Of a stretch of 64,000 bases of DNA, positions 1 to 11,480 are shown in pieces. How positions within the stretch are numbered: position 1 is the stretch's first letter; each line of letters begins with the position of its first letter. Under the pieces are notes generated by a model. That model saw only the letters and a list, made by a program, of their open reading frames with translations, searched no databases and had not been told where the DNA came from. The translations under genes and the position numbers were made by a program. The DNA is from Litoditis marina (taxonomy: Eukaryota > Nematoda > Chromadorea > Rhabditida > Rhabditidae): the NCBI GenBank assembly GCA_964036275.1, contig OZ038437.1:7941804-8005803 (forward strand), written 5' to 3'.

Positions 1-239
1 CGCAAACGCGTGCCCAAAAGACCCTAAAAGGGCCGCGTTTTTGATATCGACCTAGCTTTTTTCATTGTTTTTGATTTTAACTGCAACTATGTTGCTCTAA
101 TCTATGTTTTGTCACATTTCTCGAGTATATACACAAGGTTGAGCAAGAAAAACATATTTAATCCAGTATTTGAGAGGAAAAATGTTGCCCTAAGCGCCCC
201 TAGTAGGCCCTAATAGGGTGATTTCGGCTACGGAAATCG

Positions 240-267
240 CGGGCCTAAAAGGAACCTTTTAGGCCCG
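240..267. repeat. Perfect 13-bp hairpin in a dispersed repeat
   Basis: Two 13-bp arms (CGGGCCTAAAAGG and its complement) are separated by AA. The surrounding 180-270 stretch has further GGCCCTAA/AGGGTT-like pieces, and a related CCCTAAAAGGGCC occurs at 20-33, so this is probably part of a small inverted-repeat element. No gene is visible in 1-840; the short open frames there are AT-rich and lack domains. Confidence 0.6.
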
Positions 268-860
268 TGACTTTTCACCTATGTATAGAATAGAGTATTG
301 AGTTGCATTGACATCCATCTGATTTTGGCCTGTTAAGACCCGTTTCATTAACCAATCCCTAGTCGAAGACCTAGTTTCCAAATTCCAAATTATAATCTCT
401 TTCAAAAGTCAGCTGGTATAGACCATTCATGAAACCCAACTTGTATTCTTGCATTATTGCATACTAACAATGATAATCAGTATTTTACGGATGATGTTTT
501 CGGAGTATGCCCAAAACATGCACTCTCTTTATATTTGTATATCTGTTGTTTCAGTGCTCGCCCACCTGTTTTACCTAAACCAAACTCATATAATAAGTTT
601 TGTGCTTTTGAAATATACAATGTGTATTGTGTATTATGTGCCTCGAAACTTTTTATTCGTGTAATTTTCAATATTATCATAAGTTATGCATTCGTTGTAT
701 TTTGAGTTGTAATATAGGTGTTTATATTGGAATATAATGAAATTTTGTGAGAATGTCATAAATTATCTCAAACAGAATGCCTTATTGAGTTGAAGTATGA
801 TCATGTCGAATTCGAATTAAAAAAGCTATCAAGTGTTCCCAGGACTAATTTGGACCCGTC

Positions 861-990
861 AGGCATGCCATGGGCAATAGGCAGGCATGCCTGAGCAATT
901 CGGGCAATTTATGTCTGGGCATTGACTAGGCATTGCCCGCCATGGTCGGGCAGGCATGCCGTGGGCAAAATTCAGGCATGCCATGGGCGA
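861..990. repeat. Cluster of GGCATGCC palindromes
   Basis: The 8-bp palindrome GGCATGCC or close variants recur at least four times in 130 bp, joined by GGGCA/TGGGCAA words. Function is unknown; it looks like the degenerate core of an inverted-repeat element. Confidence 0.5.
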
Positions 991-999
991 CGACCTTTC

Positions 1000-1140
1000 C
1001 CTGTCGGTCGAGACTGTATTGCAACAAATCTAGAGATACAGTGTGTCCCGAAGAGACGTCAGACGACGAGAGGAAAATCAATAAGTATGATAGCCACGCT
1101 GTATAAACAGTAGTTTACTGTTCTGCAACGACGCTTGTAA
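1000..1140 (+). repeat. Dispersed repeat (GACTGTATTGCAA family)
   Basis: This sequence recurs, partly or wholly, at 10050-10105, 12270-12385, 19604-19660, 21815-21930 and, inverted, at 37440-37625 where it is nested in another element. Shared words include GACTGTATTGCAA, CTAGAGA(T/C)ACAGTGTG and GAAGAGACG(T/C)CAGAC. It is non-coding and its ends are not defined by eye. Confidence 0.55.
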
Positions 1141-1571
1141 TGAGTAGGTTCCCTCTTGAATTCATCGGCACGAAATCACAAAAATGGGTAGTTTGTTAAA
1201 CAGTTATAGGACCCCTCTCGTTTTAAATTCAATCATGTGCTTATAAAACAGTCTTACATGATCATAGAATAGATGAGAAGAACTAACCCCGGGTTTTCTG
1301 CCGTCAATCGTTTGGCTACCAGACGTCGTGCTTCTCTAGCCCGGCGACACAATGCATCCCTTGAAAAATAAAACAAAATGAGGACATAGTGAAGGACTGT
1401 TTTCCTAATTATACAGTTAACGAGAAGAGTATCTCCTGTTTTGATCAACTTTTGATGATTTCTTATGATGATTTCGTCTGGCGTGCCAAAAAGCAGTAGG
1501 GTGTCCCACAGTGTACGTATAGTTCCGAAAATTTAAATTTCAAAAAAGGTTTCATATCGATTGGAAACATC

Positions 1572-1902
1572 GAGGAAATTGGAGTGAGTCTACCGAAGAT
1601 GATTTGGATTATGTTCAGAAAGATTTTGTGGAAGACAAAGAAGGATATGAAGATCATGTAAAAATACTTATGAAGAAATGTTACCAGGATTCGCCGAGTT
1701 CCTAGAGTATTTATATGAAAAGCCTGATCCGAAAGATTTTAATATGGAAGAAGTAATGTATGATGAACATGAGTTGTGTGACCTTCAAATTTTTCTCGCT
1801 TCTCGAACTAATAAATTTAGTACTTTGAACTTTGTACTTTCGAAATTCGAAATTCTGTTTGGACCATGGGAAATTTTCATAAGTTATCATCTCGATTCAT
1901 AA
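1572..1902 (+). pseudogene. Decayed coding fragment, unknown family
   Basis: A glutamate/aspartate-rich open stretch at about 1572-1670 continues in another frame from 1678 to 1845, with typical coding composition (residues such as EEMLPGFAEFLEYLYEKPD). The two frames differ by one nucleotide near 1665, so this is read as a coding remnant with a frameshift rather than a gene. The family is not recognised. It runs into the tandem repeat that begins near 1835. An exon of a gene lying further left cannot be excluded. Confidence 0.3.
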
Positions 1903-2475
1903 CTTATCATCTCGTCGCTAATTCGATTGTTATACAGAATATTGATAAACTCATTATTATTGTTTGCGTCAATCTTAACTTTAAACTTTCGAAATTCCAG
2001 AATCTGTCAGGACCATGTGAACGATCATGATCTCCTGATTAAAATTATACCCATCTCAATTATAGTTTTTAAAATTTTCTGTTTGCGTTTGCGTCAATCT
2101 GAACTTTAAACTTTCGAAAATCTGTCAGGACCATGTTGAAAGATCATGATCTCCTGATTAAAATGATAACAATATTGATTTTAGTTCTAAAAAAATTCCA
2201 TGTGGGCGTCAATCTGAACATTGAATTTTCGAAATTTGAAAATCTTTTAGGACCATGAGACAGATCTTCATCTACTGATTAAAATGATAACAATATTAAT
2301 CTCAGTTTTGTTCAATTTTTCTCATGTGTGCTGAAGATTGCATTTCGAAATTTTGAAATTCGAAAATCTGTTTGAATCATGTGAAAGATCATGATCTCCT
2401 GATTAAAATGATACCTCGATTATGGTTTTTGAAATTTACTCATGTGTGCTGAAGATTGAATTTCGAAATTTGGAA
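1835..2475. repeat. Diverged ~120-bp tandem repeat, about 5 units
   Basis: Each unit contains ACTTTCGAAATT, a GGACCATG word, GATCATGATCTCCTGATT and AAAATGATA. The GGACCATG-like words start at about 1861, 2011, 2130, 2251 and 2373, giving a spacing near 120 bp after the first. Units differ at many positions, so this is an old array. Confidence 0.7.
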
Positions 2476-2829
2476 TAATTAAACTAATGGTGGAGGGGGC
2501 GGAGCCTATAATTAGATGGAAAAAGTGGTAAAATCGGTGGAGTTTTGGACAAATCGGGGGAACTGGCGAAATCGGGGGAGTACACTACTGAGGTTACGCT
2601 CAAACTAAACGATTCAAGATGATTCCAAAAGCTAGATCTTCGTTTTCGAAACTCAGTTCCATAGAAGTCTGAGCAGCATTAACCGTAACAAGTTCGTTCT
2701 AACCACATCAAAGATAGTTGTAGTTAAAAAAACATCGCATGAAGCAAAACTGTTTCTCTGCCAAAAACACATGAGACGAGAAGATGAAACAAATTTATAG
2801 GGTACTTATTAATTAGTCTGTCGAGTTAC
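2476..2829. other. No gene seen
   Basis: AT-rich, no convincing open frame or repeat. It leads into the left edge of the large tandem duplication. Confidence 0.4.
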
Positions 2830-3301
2830 GCAGTTAATACATTCAGTCAACATTTCACGATGAATACACGATTGACCAAACTGTGAATTTCGGAATGATC
2901 GAGAAACGATTCTTAGAAGTTAGAGCAACGTACCTCTCGACAGGAGAAATTTCTCAATCCAGTGAATGTCGGAATAGTCTCGTGATTTATGCACGAACCA
3001 AAGCTCGAAGAAGTAAGCTCCAACAATAATTTTCATCGGCTCACCTTCGCTATATGCATGGATGTCCCGCCTCTCTTTCCCATCGGCACACCTAATCTAA
3101 ATGTACCCAACATGATATGAAGAGTAGTTTACGGTGACCCTATTTTGTTGATAGCCTTTTACATCCTTATCGAGAGGTTTTGATGGTTCGATGTGTGTTG
3201 ATATAACTGTGACGTCGACCTTTTTGTAAATTAGAGAAAAGAAATAATAATATGAAGTTTATAATAACTATGACGAATACAAATATTTAGGAGTTGAAGG
3301 C

Positions 3302-3490
3302 GACCGGAACACAACTTGAGCAAAGGTTTTGTTTCGAGCTGCTTTCAACTGTATTCAGATCAGAGAGCACAAATAACTTGTAGGGTTTGATCAGTCCACG
3401 TGACATTCACATACACGCAACGCGTCCAATCACCAATAGGATACAGCAGCTTTACGAGAAACCATTTTGCTTTCCGGTCTCCTTTAAAGG
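3302..3490 (-). repeat. Dispersed repeat upstream of polymerase copy 1
   Basis: Reverse-complement relatives lie at 43320-43475 and 45905-46085, sharing GACGCGTTGCGTGT, GTCACGTGGACTGATC, CGAGTTATTTGTGCTC and AAGTTGTGTTCCGGTCTCC-like words. The unit-2 copy is at 12860-13048. So the sequence just upstream of the polymerase is itself an element, not a private promoter. Confidence 0.65.
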
Positions 3491-3627
3491 ATGCAATCAA
3501 TTTGAGAGAAAGTGAAGAGGAAATGAATGAAAACGAGTAACACTAGTAGTAGACCCGTCCGTGAATGAACATATTGGAGGCGGAGCCTAGGGCGCGGCTG
3601 CACCCAGCACGCAGCCAGCCGGCAACA

Positions 3628-3682
3628 TACAGTAACATAGGTACAGTAACCTAGGTACAGTAACCTAGATACAGTAATACGG
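3628..3682. repeat. ACAGTAACCTAGGT short tandem repeat
   Basis: Four imperfect copies of a ~14-bp unit lie about 230 bp upstream of the polymerase start, duplicated at about 13186-13240. Their role is unknown. Confidence 0.6.
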
Positions 3683-3909
3683 TAATTCTTAGGGAAAAAG
3701 TTTTTCTCAAGTTTTTCTCACACGTTTCTACACGTGTCCACACGCTCTCTCACGTTTCTTTCTTGGCTCTTTTCCAAGGACTTTTCCTAAAACTTCCAAC
3801 CGGCAATGAATTCATTCATCTGTCACTGGAAAATCGATAATTGGCTATCCCTCCTGCCCCCGGACATAGTTTATATAACCCTCATTCGCCCGCGGACCCT
3901 CTACTCAGG

Positions 3910-4110
3910 ATGGTCCACGTTCCGCCTAACAAACGGAAAAGGTACGTTGCTTGAAACCTTGTTTTCCCAGTTGTTTCACAAATCTATTTTTTCAGAACTA
4001 CTAAACCTACTACAAGTATTATTACTACATCTACACCTACCGTTTCCCGGTCTCCTTCTCCTACCCCCATTCCCGCCCCGTGTTCAAACCGGTAATTTTT
4101 TTTATTTCTC

Positions 4111-4142
<32 letters not shown>

Positions 4143-7100
4143 TTCTTCCGGTTCTCATTGTTCATTTCCCTAACTTCTTTCCTTCTTGTAGGTCTGCCAC
4201 CCCTTTTGATTTGGACCAAGAATGGACAAAACATTGCAAATTGAATGTTCGAAACCGTACTTCGCGAAGATCTGGTCATGTTATCAAAATCAAAGCGCAA
4301 CGTCTCAATTTCTCTGGCTTGGATCAAGTTAAAGTACCGTTTGATGTTGCAATTCCTGCACTTTTGGACAAGTTTATTCTGGAATCTTTAAATGCGGAGG
4401 GGATGGACCCCGATTCTACCAAGTTCTGTATTGCCATGCATCATATTGATTTCAAAAACTCCAAGCCGCTTTTTCTTCAATTTCGAACTTGTGCCTTGCT
4501 TGATGGTGTGGCCCTATTCAATCTCATTGGAAAGTTTCAACAATCTAACGCGGCTCTTTCGATCGATGATGGTCTTTCGTTGGAGTTACATGTGTACAAT
4601 AAGGATAATTCCGCGTACGCGGATGAAATGGCCGGAAGCCGGAATAGTTCCTTTTATTTGGATGATCAGCTCGGTATTCCTGGATATGTTCGAAACACGG
4701 ACAACTTGTGTTTGGCGCGAGCCGTTGTTTTGACATTGGTTATGACCGATTTACAACATGCACCACATGATAAAACCAAAAAGGAGATTCTGAAGTATGC
4801 AAAAAAGCTGAAGCGGTCCAACAACACCCTTTTCAGGAGAAATGAGGCAATCTCGTTATTGGAAGATTGTGGGTTGCCTACTGACAAGGATACCTATAAT
4901 GAGAAGGATTTGGAGAAGATAGCCGAATACTATGACGACTACAAGTTTACGGTTCACGTGAGGCCGGGACCGCAGCGTTTGTACTCGGTAGCTCGCGAGA
5001 TCAATCCCGAGGCGGTATTGCAGTTGAATCTGGCCTTCTTCAATAACCATTATGATTACTTCAAACCTACGAAGGTCTCAATCGGTCGTACCATCTGTCC
5101 GCATTGTTTCGAGCCTTACGTACGTGTGGAGGATCACCGCTGTATGTACAAATGTTCTACATGCAAATCGATCGGCTGCGTTGGAGAATCAGAAGCAACG
5201 TTCTGCGAAGACTGCAATATGAACTTCAAAAGCGTGGAATGTTATGAGAACCACAAGAAGATCAACCCGAGAGCTGTCATGTCGGTGTGCGATCAGTTTA
5301 AGGTACATTTTATTTTTCAAATGTTCGATTTTTTCTTCTGTGTACTTTTTCTAATTTAACATGTTTCCAGGTGTGTAAAACCTGCGGTTCGTATTATCGG
5401 GTTCACAATGTCGGAGAGCAAGGTCATATCTGTTTCTCTAACAGCTGGTGTGGAAACTGTAAGAAGCACGTGGATCGTGAAAACCACAATTGCTGTTGGA
5501 CTCCACCCTCGGAACGGGAGAAAAAGAAGCAGCAGGAAAAACAGGAGAATTTCAAGTGCATTCTCTACGATTTCGAGACGGTGGTTGTTGAGAATCCGGA
5601 CGATGTGTACGACTACGCCGACGAACAATGGCCCAACATGGTTGTATTTGAGAGAATATGCTCAAAATGTTACCTGTTACCGACGGACCACCCGTGTGAC
5701 ACGTGTGGAATCAAGAAACAGTGTATCAAGTTCCAATCCAAAGAGGACGATCGTTGGAGCGTAGTTGACCGGTTCCTGGACTATCTCCTTCGAGACCCAA
5801 CGTGCAACAATGCAATTCTTCTGGCCCATAACGGTTCCCGTTTTGACTCACACTTTTTTGTGAGACGTTTGCTCGTTCGAGGCATATATCCTTCGCTGCT
5901 TGCCAACGGATCGCAGTTGATGCAGATGACGGTGAATCCCCTGAGAAAGGAGAAGTTCAACAATCTCACGTTCAAGGACAGTTATCTTCTCATTCCCCTT
6001 CCACTCGCTACATTGCCTCAGGCATTTGGACTGCCGAGTTTGGCCAAGGGTGAATTCCCATATCTCTACAATATGCCGGCTCACTATGGAACAAAACTTC
6101 TTGGGTTGCCGGATCGGATGTACTACTGTTTGGAAGGGAAGTCTGCTGCAGCTCGCGAAAAGTTCATGACCTGGTACAGAACGGCGCAACACCAGCCGTT
6201 CGACTTTGACAAGGAAATTCTGCTGTATTGTGAAATGGACGTCTCCATCTTACGCAACTCCATCACCAAGTACGTCAAAACGTGTGTGGACCTCACTGGT
6301 TGGAATCCCATCGTGCACTGTTGTACATACGCCGGATTCTCTATGCATCAGGAAATTTTATTCTTCTTTTCACGTGAAAAGTACACCGGTTTTTGAATTC
6401 TTTATTTTCCCCATTTACTGGTTTATTTTCAGCTGAAAATGGATCACATGAAGCCCGGTCAAGTTGGGATTATTCCGGAGAATGGTGTTTTCAACATTGA
6501 GCACCAATCGGACTTGGCTCTCAAATATATTCAATGGTTGGAGAAGGAAAACGGTGTGGAGCTACAGTACAAACTCAGAGGTGGCGAGTTCAAAATTGCA
6601 CACCAAGGACACAATTTCCGTGTCGATGCGATCGATCACTCGTCAAATACTGTATATGAAGTTCTCGGCTGTTTTTATCATGGATGTGAGCAACACGCAG
6701 GCCGCGATAAAGTGCACCCCTACAACGGAAAAACCATGGCGCAGGTGAGTTTTGCAAAACTTGAAGGTAGTAAAAACACAGCAAAACTTTTGTACAATTC
6801 TTAAAATGTAAAAATTTCCAGATCCTGGCAGAAACGGAGGCTCGTATAAAAATTATCGAGTTGCATGGTTATACGGTGATGAAAATCTGGGAGTGCGAGA
6901 TCAAACTACAACTCAAACGTGATCGGGAAATGGCAAACTTCTTCAAAAGTTGCGTGCACAAGAGCCGCCTGAGGCCAAGAGAGGCGTTCATGGGTGGTCG
7001 TACTCAAACTTATCGTCTGCTTGCGGAGGCTGATTCACACAAGTCTATCCAATATCTGGACTTTTGTAGTTTGTACCCGTACACCACCGCGTACTTGGCC

Positions 7101-9144
7101 GAATACCCAATCGGATACCCCGAGGTCATCACTTCTGACTTCAAACCGTTTGTCACCGGTCAAGATTCCCCATACAAGGGTCTTGTGATGTGCGACATAT
7201 TGGCTCCACCTGACATTCAATTCCCCATTATTGGTGTACGGCTCAACAACAAGTTGGTATATTGCACGTGTCGCACGTGTGCCGAAAACGCGGACAACAC
7301 CGTGTACACACTATTCGGAGAAGGAGCGATTTCTTCACGTTTCCGTGTGTCACGTGGAACTGTCCCACGCTCTGCGAAACGGTTACAAGGTACTACGATG
7401 CTACGAAGTATGGAGTTGGAACACTTGGGAGATGGGCGAGCTCTTCAAAGAGTTCACCAAGAAGTTCATCAAGCTCAAGCAGGAAGCCAGTGGTTGGCCC
7501 TCGTCGGATATGACTGAAGAGCAAAAGGTTGGGAACATTCTGTAATCTACCTCAAACTTGGGTAATTAAACCGGCGGAATTATACTGAGTGCCAAATTTA
7601 TAAATTTCTGTCTCTCGCCGGAATCGAACCTGCGAGCAAAAGTTTGGTGCAGGGCGCCAACCACTGCGCTATTAGAGCACACAACGGACAAGCTTTGGAA
7701 TCGGAGACATGTGTGCGTACACCGCGGAAAGTGAGATATACAGTACCCTCCCGCCTATCCGTTGGCGACGACTATACCAGATATATCTTTCAGGTGCGGT
7801 TTTTGGAAAACCACAAAGAGAACGTCGGCGTGGAATTGGACCGTGGAAACATTGCTAGAACGGACCATTGCGGACAGTCGCCAAACTCCTTCTCAACAGG
7901 TAAAAGCAATTCCAAACGTAATTTCACTCACATGATCAAACTACAAACTATAAAACTGAACTTTTCAGTGTCTGGGGCAAAACCGGCCAGAATCCGGACA
8001 AAACCGTGACGGAGTTCATGCCTTCGAACAGTGAGAAACTATGCAAGCTGATAAACGACACGAAGATTGAGATTACCGGCTTCTCGCTCCTGGATGATTC
8101 TGTAGTTTGCTCGTACAAACCACGTGTGGAGTACAGAAAGCCCGTGGAATACACAAATGTTGCGATTGCGGCCTACACTACTGCGTACGCTCCACTTCGT
8201 TTACTGGAGGCTATGAGTCGTGTTGGAGCCGATTTATGTTGGTGAGTTCAAAAGTTTGGAAAAACGGTTGGAATATAGATTGCTTCAAAAAATTACACAG
8301 CAGAAGTTTCCCCATTTTCAGATACCGATTCTCTCATATTCCTCAACGACGACAGCAAACCGGATAGCTGACCTTCGTGCGGACCGGCTTGGGTTTTTGA
8401 CCTCGGAAATACCGGAAGGCTACCGGATAACCAAGTTTGTGAGCATGGCGCCCAAAGTCTACTCATATTTGCAAAGACTGTCTGCAAAGTCAAAGGAGTG
8501 GTTAGTTTTAATCCACCCCTATTCACATGTTTTCTCATAGTTTTCACAGCGTTCAACAACCCGATTTCAGACGCTTGATTCCGAAGCGGCCAAGAAGATC
8601 AACTTCCAAGTCATGGAAGACATGGTTCGCGACCTGGTTGCTGAGAAAAACCCCGGAGTTGTTGAGACTGAACGAGCCATGATTATGAAAAAGCTTGGTC
8701 AAATAACCACCAAAGTTCTCAAGAAAAGACTACAACCAGTGATGACCAAACTACGATATCTGCCCGATTTCACAACTGTGCCCTATGGCTACTTGGACCA
8801 GAAAGCAATCGATAAAAGGTTAGCGTCATCATGTAAACTATCATTGTTTATATTACCTGTCTGACGCACGCGTGTGCTAGCTATACGAAATGGGGGTCCC
8901 ACTTGCCAAACTCAAAAAAGAACTTCCAATTAAAGCCATAATGCCCGGTACCTGGGCGTGGTACGCCTATTCCAAAACCACACCACCGGATTCTAGGCAA
9001 GTTATCTAAAATTGTCCATCTTTGGGATCAAACTACAAACACACTTGGCTTTCAATAGTAACTTTACAACATTTCAGTCCTCCAACTACTACTACAACCC
9101 CTGTGAGGAGCGAGGCAAGTACCCCTACACCTGATAACCGCTAA
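3910..9144 (+). pseudogene. Protein-primed family-B DNA polymerase, broken, copy 1
   Basis: A multi-exon polymerase of the Polinton/Maverick (DNA_pol_B_2) kind. The start at 3910 was chosen because it reads through a lysine/arginine patch and, after splicing 3942-3995 and 4092-4191, a Ser/Thr/Pro linker into the long exon 4192-5302. Later exons: 5371-~6373, 6433-6744, 6822-7527, 7794-7899, 7969-8241, 8322-8500, 8571-8818, then either 8881-8941 or 8890-8996 plus 9078-9144. Visible order: OTU-like segment (about 4680-5070), several CxxC zinc fingers (5095-5510), exonuclease motifs DFE (~5570), HNGSRFD (~5828) and YCEMD (~6224), polymerase motif A DFCSLYP (~7058), motif B KLLLNS/WGK (7880-7985), motif C DTDS (8240/8322). 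The frame changes by one nucleotide near 7300, 7860, 8228, 8360 and 8485, and exons ending ~6373 and starting 6433 do not match in phase. No nonsense substitution was noticed. Encoded role would be replication of a virus-like transposon; no integrase, ATPase or capsid gene is nearby. Confidence 0.85.
7581..7776 (-). mobile_element. tRNA-like TA-flanked element, copy 1
   Basis: About 200 bp with TATA at both ends, lying inside the polymerase intron 7528-7793. On the minus strand it contains a D-arm/A-box TAGCGCAGTGG and a B-box GGTTCGATTCC about 35 nt apart, as in pol III tRNA genes, but no full cloverleaf. The 5' part carries GGGAGGGTACTGTATATCTC and the 3' end ACAGAAATTTATAAATTTGGC. The unit-2 copy is 17135-17330. 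Confidence 0.8.
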
Positions 9145-9189
9145 TTGTAAAATGTTGTACATAAATGTATATTATACGCTTGTTGAAAG

Positions 9190-9549
9190 TGGTTGTACTG
9201 TCTATAACTCCGAAAGAATGTATGTTAGAGCGATTGAATCGGTGCAGAATGACTTTAGTTGTTCATGCGCCAAGGAGGTTATAGCTACTGCAAAATACCG
9301 TCCGCTGAGTTTAGAAACCGAAAACTAGGTCTTGATTAACTTGAAAAACGACGCAAAGTGTTCGACATGATTATGGTACACAAAATTGTTAATGAACAAT
9401 CAGGCCTCACAGCATCGAACTTTTATAAGTTCGATAATTCGCGCATAAGGGGTGCGAGTTTGAAACTACGTTTCAGTGCGCCAAAGTTCAAAACTAGAGC
9501 GCAGTTTTTCACTATAAGAGCTGGCTCAAAATACCTGAAGATAACCTAA
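9190..9549 (+). pseudogene. Non-LTR retrotransposon 3' remnant (copy 1)
   Basis: The frame ending at 9549 reads FDMIMVHKIVNEQSG ... SRIRGASLKL, the usual end of CR1/RTE-type reverse-transcriptase proteins (phenylalanine-aspartate helix, YKI/HKI and R-T/I-RG-S-KL motifs). Upstream, 9215-9330 contains matching pieces in other frames (IESVQNDF, YRPLSLET), so the open frame is broken. Truncated at its 5' end, as LINE copies usually are. It begins right after the polymerase tail; AATAAA lies at the stop. Confidence 0.6.
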
Positions 9550-9678
9550 TAAAGCATCATCATACCTGTAGCCGTGGTTTGGTAACATGACAATGAAAAT
9601 TGCACTCCAAAATTTCATTTAAACAGCCACTACAGGCGCTACAACCGAGATAAGATAAAAAATTAACAATATTAAAGC

Positions 9679-9795
9679 ATGAACGATCTACAACAAAACA
9701 CTTTAGTTCACAACTAAACATTTTAGTTCACTCCGAATGAACGATCTACAACAAAACACTTTAGTTCACAACTAAACATTTTAGTTCACTCCGAA
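9679..9795. repeat. 58-bp tandem repeat, 2 units
   Basis: Two identical 58-bp units with ACACTTTAGTTCACAACTAA and a second TTTTAGTTCACTCCGA. They are repeated in unit 2 at 19233-19349. Confidence 0.85.
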
Positions 9796-10125
9796 ACTGT
9801 TTAATCTCTTCAACAAAAATGGGGCACACGGTGGATAGAGAGAGAAGAGGAGAGGAGAGGCGGGGCGGCTGGTGGTCGACCGATCACGCTCTGGTTTCTA
9901 TTATCACTTCGAGCAGTTCAAGCGGGACACTGCCGGCTCCGCCGGCCAAGCGGTAGACTGGCAGGTTGGGGTATCGAAGTACGATCCCGTGTCTGAAATG
10001 CATTGTATGACGTATTAAACAGGTTGCAAACTTCTGACGGATACTCGGAACGCGCTCTGTTAATTACAAATTCGCGTTTGGTCGAAACTGTATTGCAACC
10101 TACTCTTTTGGCAGTTCTTGGCTAA

Positions 10126-11128
10126 GGCTGTCTTCAGACTTTTTGTGCGATACAAGATACAGATACACGATTCATTTTCGAATTATTTGTATCGTCTCAT
10201 TTTGTATCCGTATCTTGGCGCCAACGTATCAGAAAAGTATGAACGTTCCAGGATTCATTTTTTCGATTTTGTTAGTTTCAAATTCAAAAGTAACTTTTAA
10301 CAATTTTAAATTCTTCATTCCATAGATATTTATGATATTTCTGCCTCGTCGCGTGCACGCGAGGCGCGTGCACGCGACGAGGCAGAAATATCAAAATGAG
10401 TCGATTCATATGAAATTGGGATGGGTGGGGTATTCGACCGAAACTTGTAATACCTTCTTATCCGCGTGGCCAACCACTCCCAATCCCAAAAATTTATCTT
10501 CATGCACAAAAGTTGAAATTTTTTGTCGCGTCGCGTGCTGCGCGCGCGCTTGACCCCAAGTTCGTACCAAGCTTACATCTGACTTCAGAATGATCAATTT
10601 CCTCAGGTTCCCAAGTTTTATTGAATTCTACGGGTTTTTAAATTTTTGTCGCGGCGCGTGCACGCGTCGCGTGCGTGATATAAAATTGATATCCACATTC
10701 GCAATCTCCATGATCGATAATCACAGTTCACAAATTTGACCCAAATCTGCATAATTTCTCATTTTGACGCGTAGCGTGCGCGCGTCGCGCGCGAAAGTGA
10801 ATTTTTTTGCGGATACCAATCTGTTTTGTGTGGGGGAACATTCTATCAATTGGAAAAATTTCACAAAAATCACTTTTATAATCAAAAAACCTAGATGTAT
10901 CCACAATATGAGTGAAGTGTAGAATGCCGGCCGCAATCTTCAAAAAAAGTGTATCGTCGATTCAAAATGATGTATCTGACGCCGAGATACTGTAGAAAAA
11001 GTATGAACACGATAGATACATCGCGTGACGCATGTATCTGTCGCCGCTACAAAAATGCAATCGATACACATGATTAGAGCGCGCATGTATCGTGTATCTT
11101 GTATCGCACAAAAAGTCTGAAGACAGCC
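10126..11128. mobile_element. PIF/Harbinger-type non-autonomous element, copy 1
   Basis: Terminal inverted repeats begin GGCTGTCTTCAGACTTTTTG and extend for more than 35 bp. They are flanked by TAA at 10123-10125 and 11129-11131, a 3-bp target duplication as in PIF/Harbinger elements. There is no transposase frame. The interior is rich in CGCG/GTGCACGC blocks and holds a 61-nt perfect palindrome (10333-10393). Confidence 0.85.
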
Positions 11129-11131
11129 TAA

Positions 11132-11480
11132 CAGTCATATGTACACAATTGTCAGTGTACGATTCAAACGAATAGTCCTGATCAATGGAAAACTTTCCCA
11201 ATTTACTCAAAAAGTCTGTGCCTAATATCATTACCGAATCTGGAGTATCATTCCCTGCTACGAGAACAGTATGCCTTACAATAGTATCCCCTAACAATAA
11301 TATAGATTGAGCTTCTCAACAGATCAATCTTCCCTCTGGAGTTCTACTCTACATATGGGATATGGGGCAACAGATATTCTTCTTTTTAGCGTCCGACTTC
11401 ATTGCTTCTTCCTGCGCCTCGATAGAGGCCACCAGACACGCTCTACAGAAGCGGTGCTGATGCCTGGTGACAAGGTCCCC
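11132..11480 (-). pseudogene. Retropepsin fragment of an LTR retroelement, copy 1
   Basis: The minus strand reads ...SILLLGDTIVRHTV... and ...VMILGTDFLSKLGKFSID..., the flap and ILG-T-D-FL signature of retroviral-type aspartic proteases in Gypsy/BEL-like polyproteins. An in-frame stop lies just upstream, preceded by a short cysteine/histidine-bearing stretch (HRFCRACL). It ends at the TAA of the Harbinger-type element, so it was probably interrupted by that insertion or is a bare fragment. No reverse transcriptase or LTR is recognised. Confidence 0.55.

Noticed and set aside
4061..4327. Minus-strand frame with an Arg-Glu run
   Set aside because: It is the complement of the CT microsatellite and the polymerase exon; no independent signal.
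3806..5359. Start of the polymerase at 3806
   Set aside because: This frame reads through two introns and gives a Leu-rich then Ser-Leu run from a CT microsatellite. The start at 3910 splices into a basic and Ser/Thr/Pro linker in phase with the main exon.
10130..11290. Short open frames within the Harbinger-type element
   Set aside because: They follow the inverted ends and CG-rich hairpins, with no transposase motif.
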